Below, in pieces: positions 13,396 to 14,594 of a stretch of 14,594 nt of DNA. A program made the translations under genes and the position numbers. The DNA is from JBMNNU01 sp050942695 (lineage in GTDB: Bacteria; Chloroflexota; UBA6077), in contig JBMNNU010000056.1 in the NCBI GenBank assembly GCA_050942695.1, positions 1 to 14,594 on the forward strand, read 5' to 3'. Numbering within the stretch: position 1 is the first letter of the stretch; every line of letters begins with the position of its first letter. Below the pieces are notes generated by a model. The model did not search any database, was not told the origin of the DNA, and worked only from the letters and a program-made list of their open reading frames with translations.

Positions 13396-14594
13396 ATGGA
13401 AACCAATAAACCAACCCGAGGGCTGAAATCGCTTTGGGCTCAATATGGACTTTCGGCTCTTAGCGTACTCTTGGTCTTTGTTTACTTTTCCGATGGTGCT
13501 AGCGCTCAAGAGGGTGTTCAGCTTGAATGGAAGGCCAAGCAGCTATCCTCCAATTCTCAAGATGTGGATTGGCCGGCGATTGTAGCGGACCAGGCTGGAA
13601 TAGTCCACATCTTTTGGTCGTCACTAGAAATGGATAGTCACCGCGGCGCTATATACTATGCTTGTAATGACAGATCGGATTGGTTGATAAATGATGTGAT
13701 CGTCGACGATGCCCGTAATGTACAAGCGGCATTGGACGAACGGGACACTCTACACCTGATATGGCTTTCCTCAAATCAACTAAAATATAGCGCATCCCCT
13801 ATTTCAGCAGCGAACTTGACACGCGGGTGGTCTAGGCCGGTGACAATAGCAGATATGCCACTCTATTCTCCCAAGCTGCTGGCCGATCCCAAGGGAATAT
13901 TGCATGTTGCGTTTGGCTCGCTGACAAATACCACATCTGCTCTTTACTACTTGCGTTCCACTGACGGTGGAATGACTTGGAAAAGGCCAAAGATCTTCGA
14001 GGCGCCTATAGCGTCAAAAATGGTCTCCTATCCACAATTGGCTTTCGGTCAAGATGGCACACTCTATCTAGTATGGTCGTTGACCCCTATACCTGAATTA
14101 TATGGTGGTGCTGGCGTTTACTTCTCACGATCGGCCGATTCCGGTTTGTCGTGGTCCGATCCGCTTCGATTGGATGAGACAGATGGAAATGCCCCGGGTG
14201 AGGGAGCTTGGCAGGCAAGCATCGCCATCTTGGGCAGAAATGAAGTACATGTCGTGTGGAATGCCCACAGATACGGTGGCAACCGTCGCCACAGGTGGTC
14301 ATTGGACGGAGGGCTAAATTGGAGCAACGTACAACCCATATGGGGAAGCTTTGCATCTCAGACGGGGCCCAATCCGATGATTATGGACTCTTCAGGATCA
14401 CTCTATCTCTTCTCCGCTGGCACCTTCGATTGGAGCCAGCGGCAAGGGGTATACGTGAGCAGATGGACCGAGTCCGGATGGATTCAGCCTGAATTAGTGA
14501 ATGACTACTCGGACGAACCACACTGGCTTCATGTGGCTTTGACGGAAGGAAACAGGCTGCATGTTGTGTGGCAGGCGAGGGAGCAACACCCTCG
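13396..14594 (+). CDS. Secreted BNR/Asp-box (sialidase-like propeller) protein, 3' truncated
   Basis: An open frame of 399 codons from ATG 13396 to the window end without a stop, so the C-terminus is missing. It has a Sec-type signal: KSLWAQYGLSALSVLLVFVYF with probable cleavage after SDGASA (about residue 37). Three Asp-boxes follow: STDGGMTW (188-195), SADSGLSW (246-253) and SLDGGLNW (302-309). Repeating blades of the form 'D..G.LHVVW' (e.g. LHLIW, LYLVW, VHVVW, LHVVW) fit a beta-propeller. Such folds occur in sialidases but also in many non-enzymatic surface proteins, and no catalytic Arg triad can be assigned. The gene uses more A/T-ending codons than the genes to its left, suggesting a different origin or selection. 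It is extracellular; the ligand is unknown. Confidence 0.85.
   Translation, partial: METNKPTRGLKSLWAQYGLSALSVLLVFVYFSDGASAQEGVQLEWKAKQLSSNSQDVDWPAIVADQAGIVHIFWSSLEMDSHRGAIYYACNDRSDWLINDVIVDDARNVQAALDERDTLHLIWLSSNQLKYSASPISAANLTRGWSRPVTIADMPLYSPKLLADPKGILHVAFGSLTNTTSALYYLRSTDGGMTWKRPKIFEAPIASKMVSYPQLAFGQDGTLYLVWSLTPIPELYGGAGVYFSRSADSGLSWSDPLRLDETDGNAPGEGAWQASIAILGRNEVHVVWNAHRYGGNRRHRWSLDGGLNWSNVQPIWGSFASQTGPNPMIMDSSGSLYLFSAGTFDWSQRQGVYVSRWTESGWIQPELVNDYSDEPHWLHVALTEGNRLHVVWQAREQHP

Noticed and set aside
1..14594. CRISPR arrays, tRNA/rRNA genes, transposases or att sites
   Set aside because: None were recognised by reading both strands. The only repeats are the coding low-complexity tract and short spacer repeats.

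Overview
The window carries genes on the + strand only and looks like the accessory genome of a moderately high-GC bacterium. Several genes start with GTG or TTG. One Shine-Dalgarno site matches the 16S rRNA tail almost completely (11 of 12 bases). There is a long Ser/Thr/Pro/Gln-rich secreted protein and a BNR-type secreted protein. This mix fits Chloroflexota or a related thermophilic lineage, but no marker gene is present and the taxonomy is an inference.

Block 1 (205-7309) looks like a RiPP (ribosomally made, modified peptide) locus. It opens with a 56-residue ORF, easily missed because it starts with TTG and is short. Its leader has a YxxP motif of the type read by PqqD-like recognition domains, and its C-terminal part has three Cys, many Gly and a terminal Ser. 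It is followed by an HprK-like kinase, a small Ser/His S26-like peptidase, an ABC-2 exporter (ATPase and permease), a Tat-like signal protein with a mucin-like tail, a PqqD-like protein, a second HprK-like kinase and an NTP_transf_5 nucleotidyltransferase. Most of these genes overlap or nearly touch, which suggests one operon. The kinase + nucleotidyltransferase + PqqD set recalls phosphorylated lasso-peptide loci, but no lasso cyclase (asparagine-synthetase-like) or B2 protease is in the window. The predicted core also has no Asp or Glu, so an ordinary lasso ring is unlikely. The product class is unknown.

Block 2 (7425-13278) is an exopolysaccharide or glycoconjugate block: a UDP-galactopyranose-mutase-like FAD protein, a B12-binding radical SAM enzyme, a polyprenyl-phosphate sugar-1-phosphate transferase and a GT4-type glycosyltransferase. 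A 115-bp spacer with an inverted repeat separates it from block 1.

Block 3 (13396 to the right edge) is a secreted Asp-box (BNR) protein cut by the window end, in visibly more AT-rich sequence. The left edge (1-204) holds no convincing gene, only a possible minus-strand coding remnant.

Working model (inference): the small peptide is bound through its YxxP leader by the PqqD-like protein, phosphorylated by one or both kinases (possibly at the terminal Ser), perhaps further modified by the nucleotidyltransferase, trimmed by the S26-like peptidase and exported by the ABC pair. The surface glycan block may be a neighbour or a functional partner.
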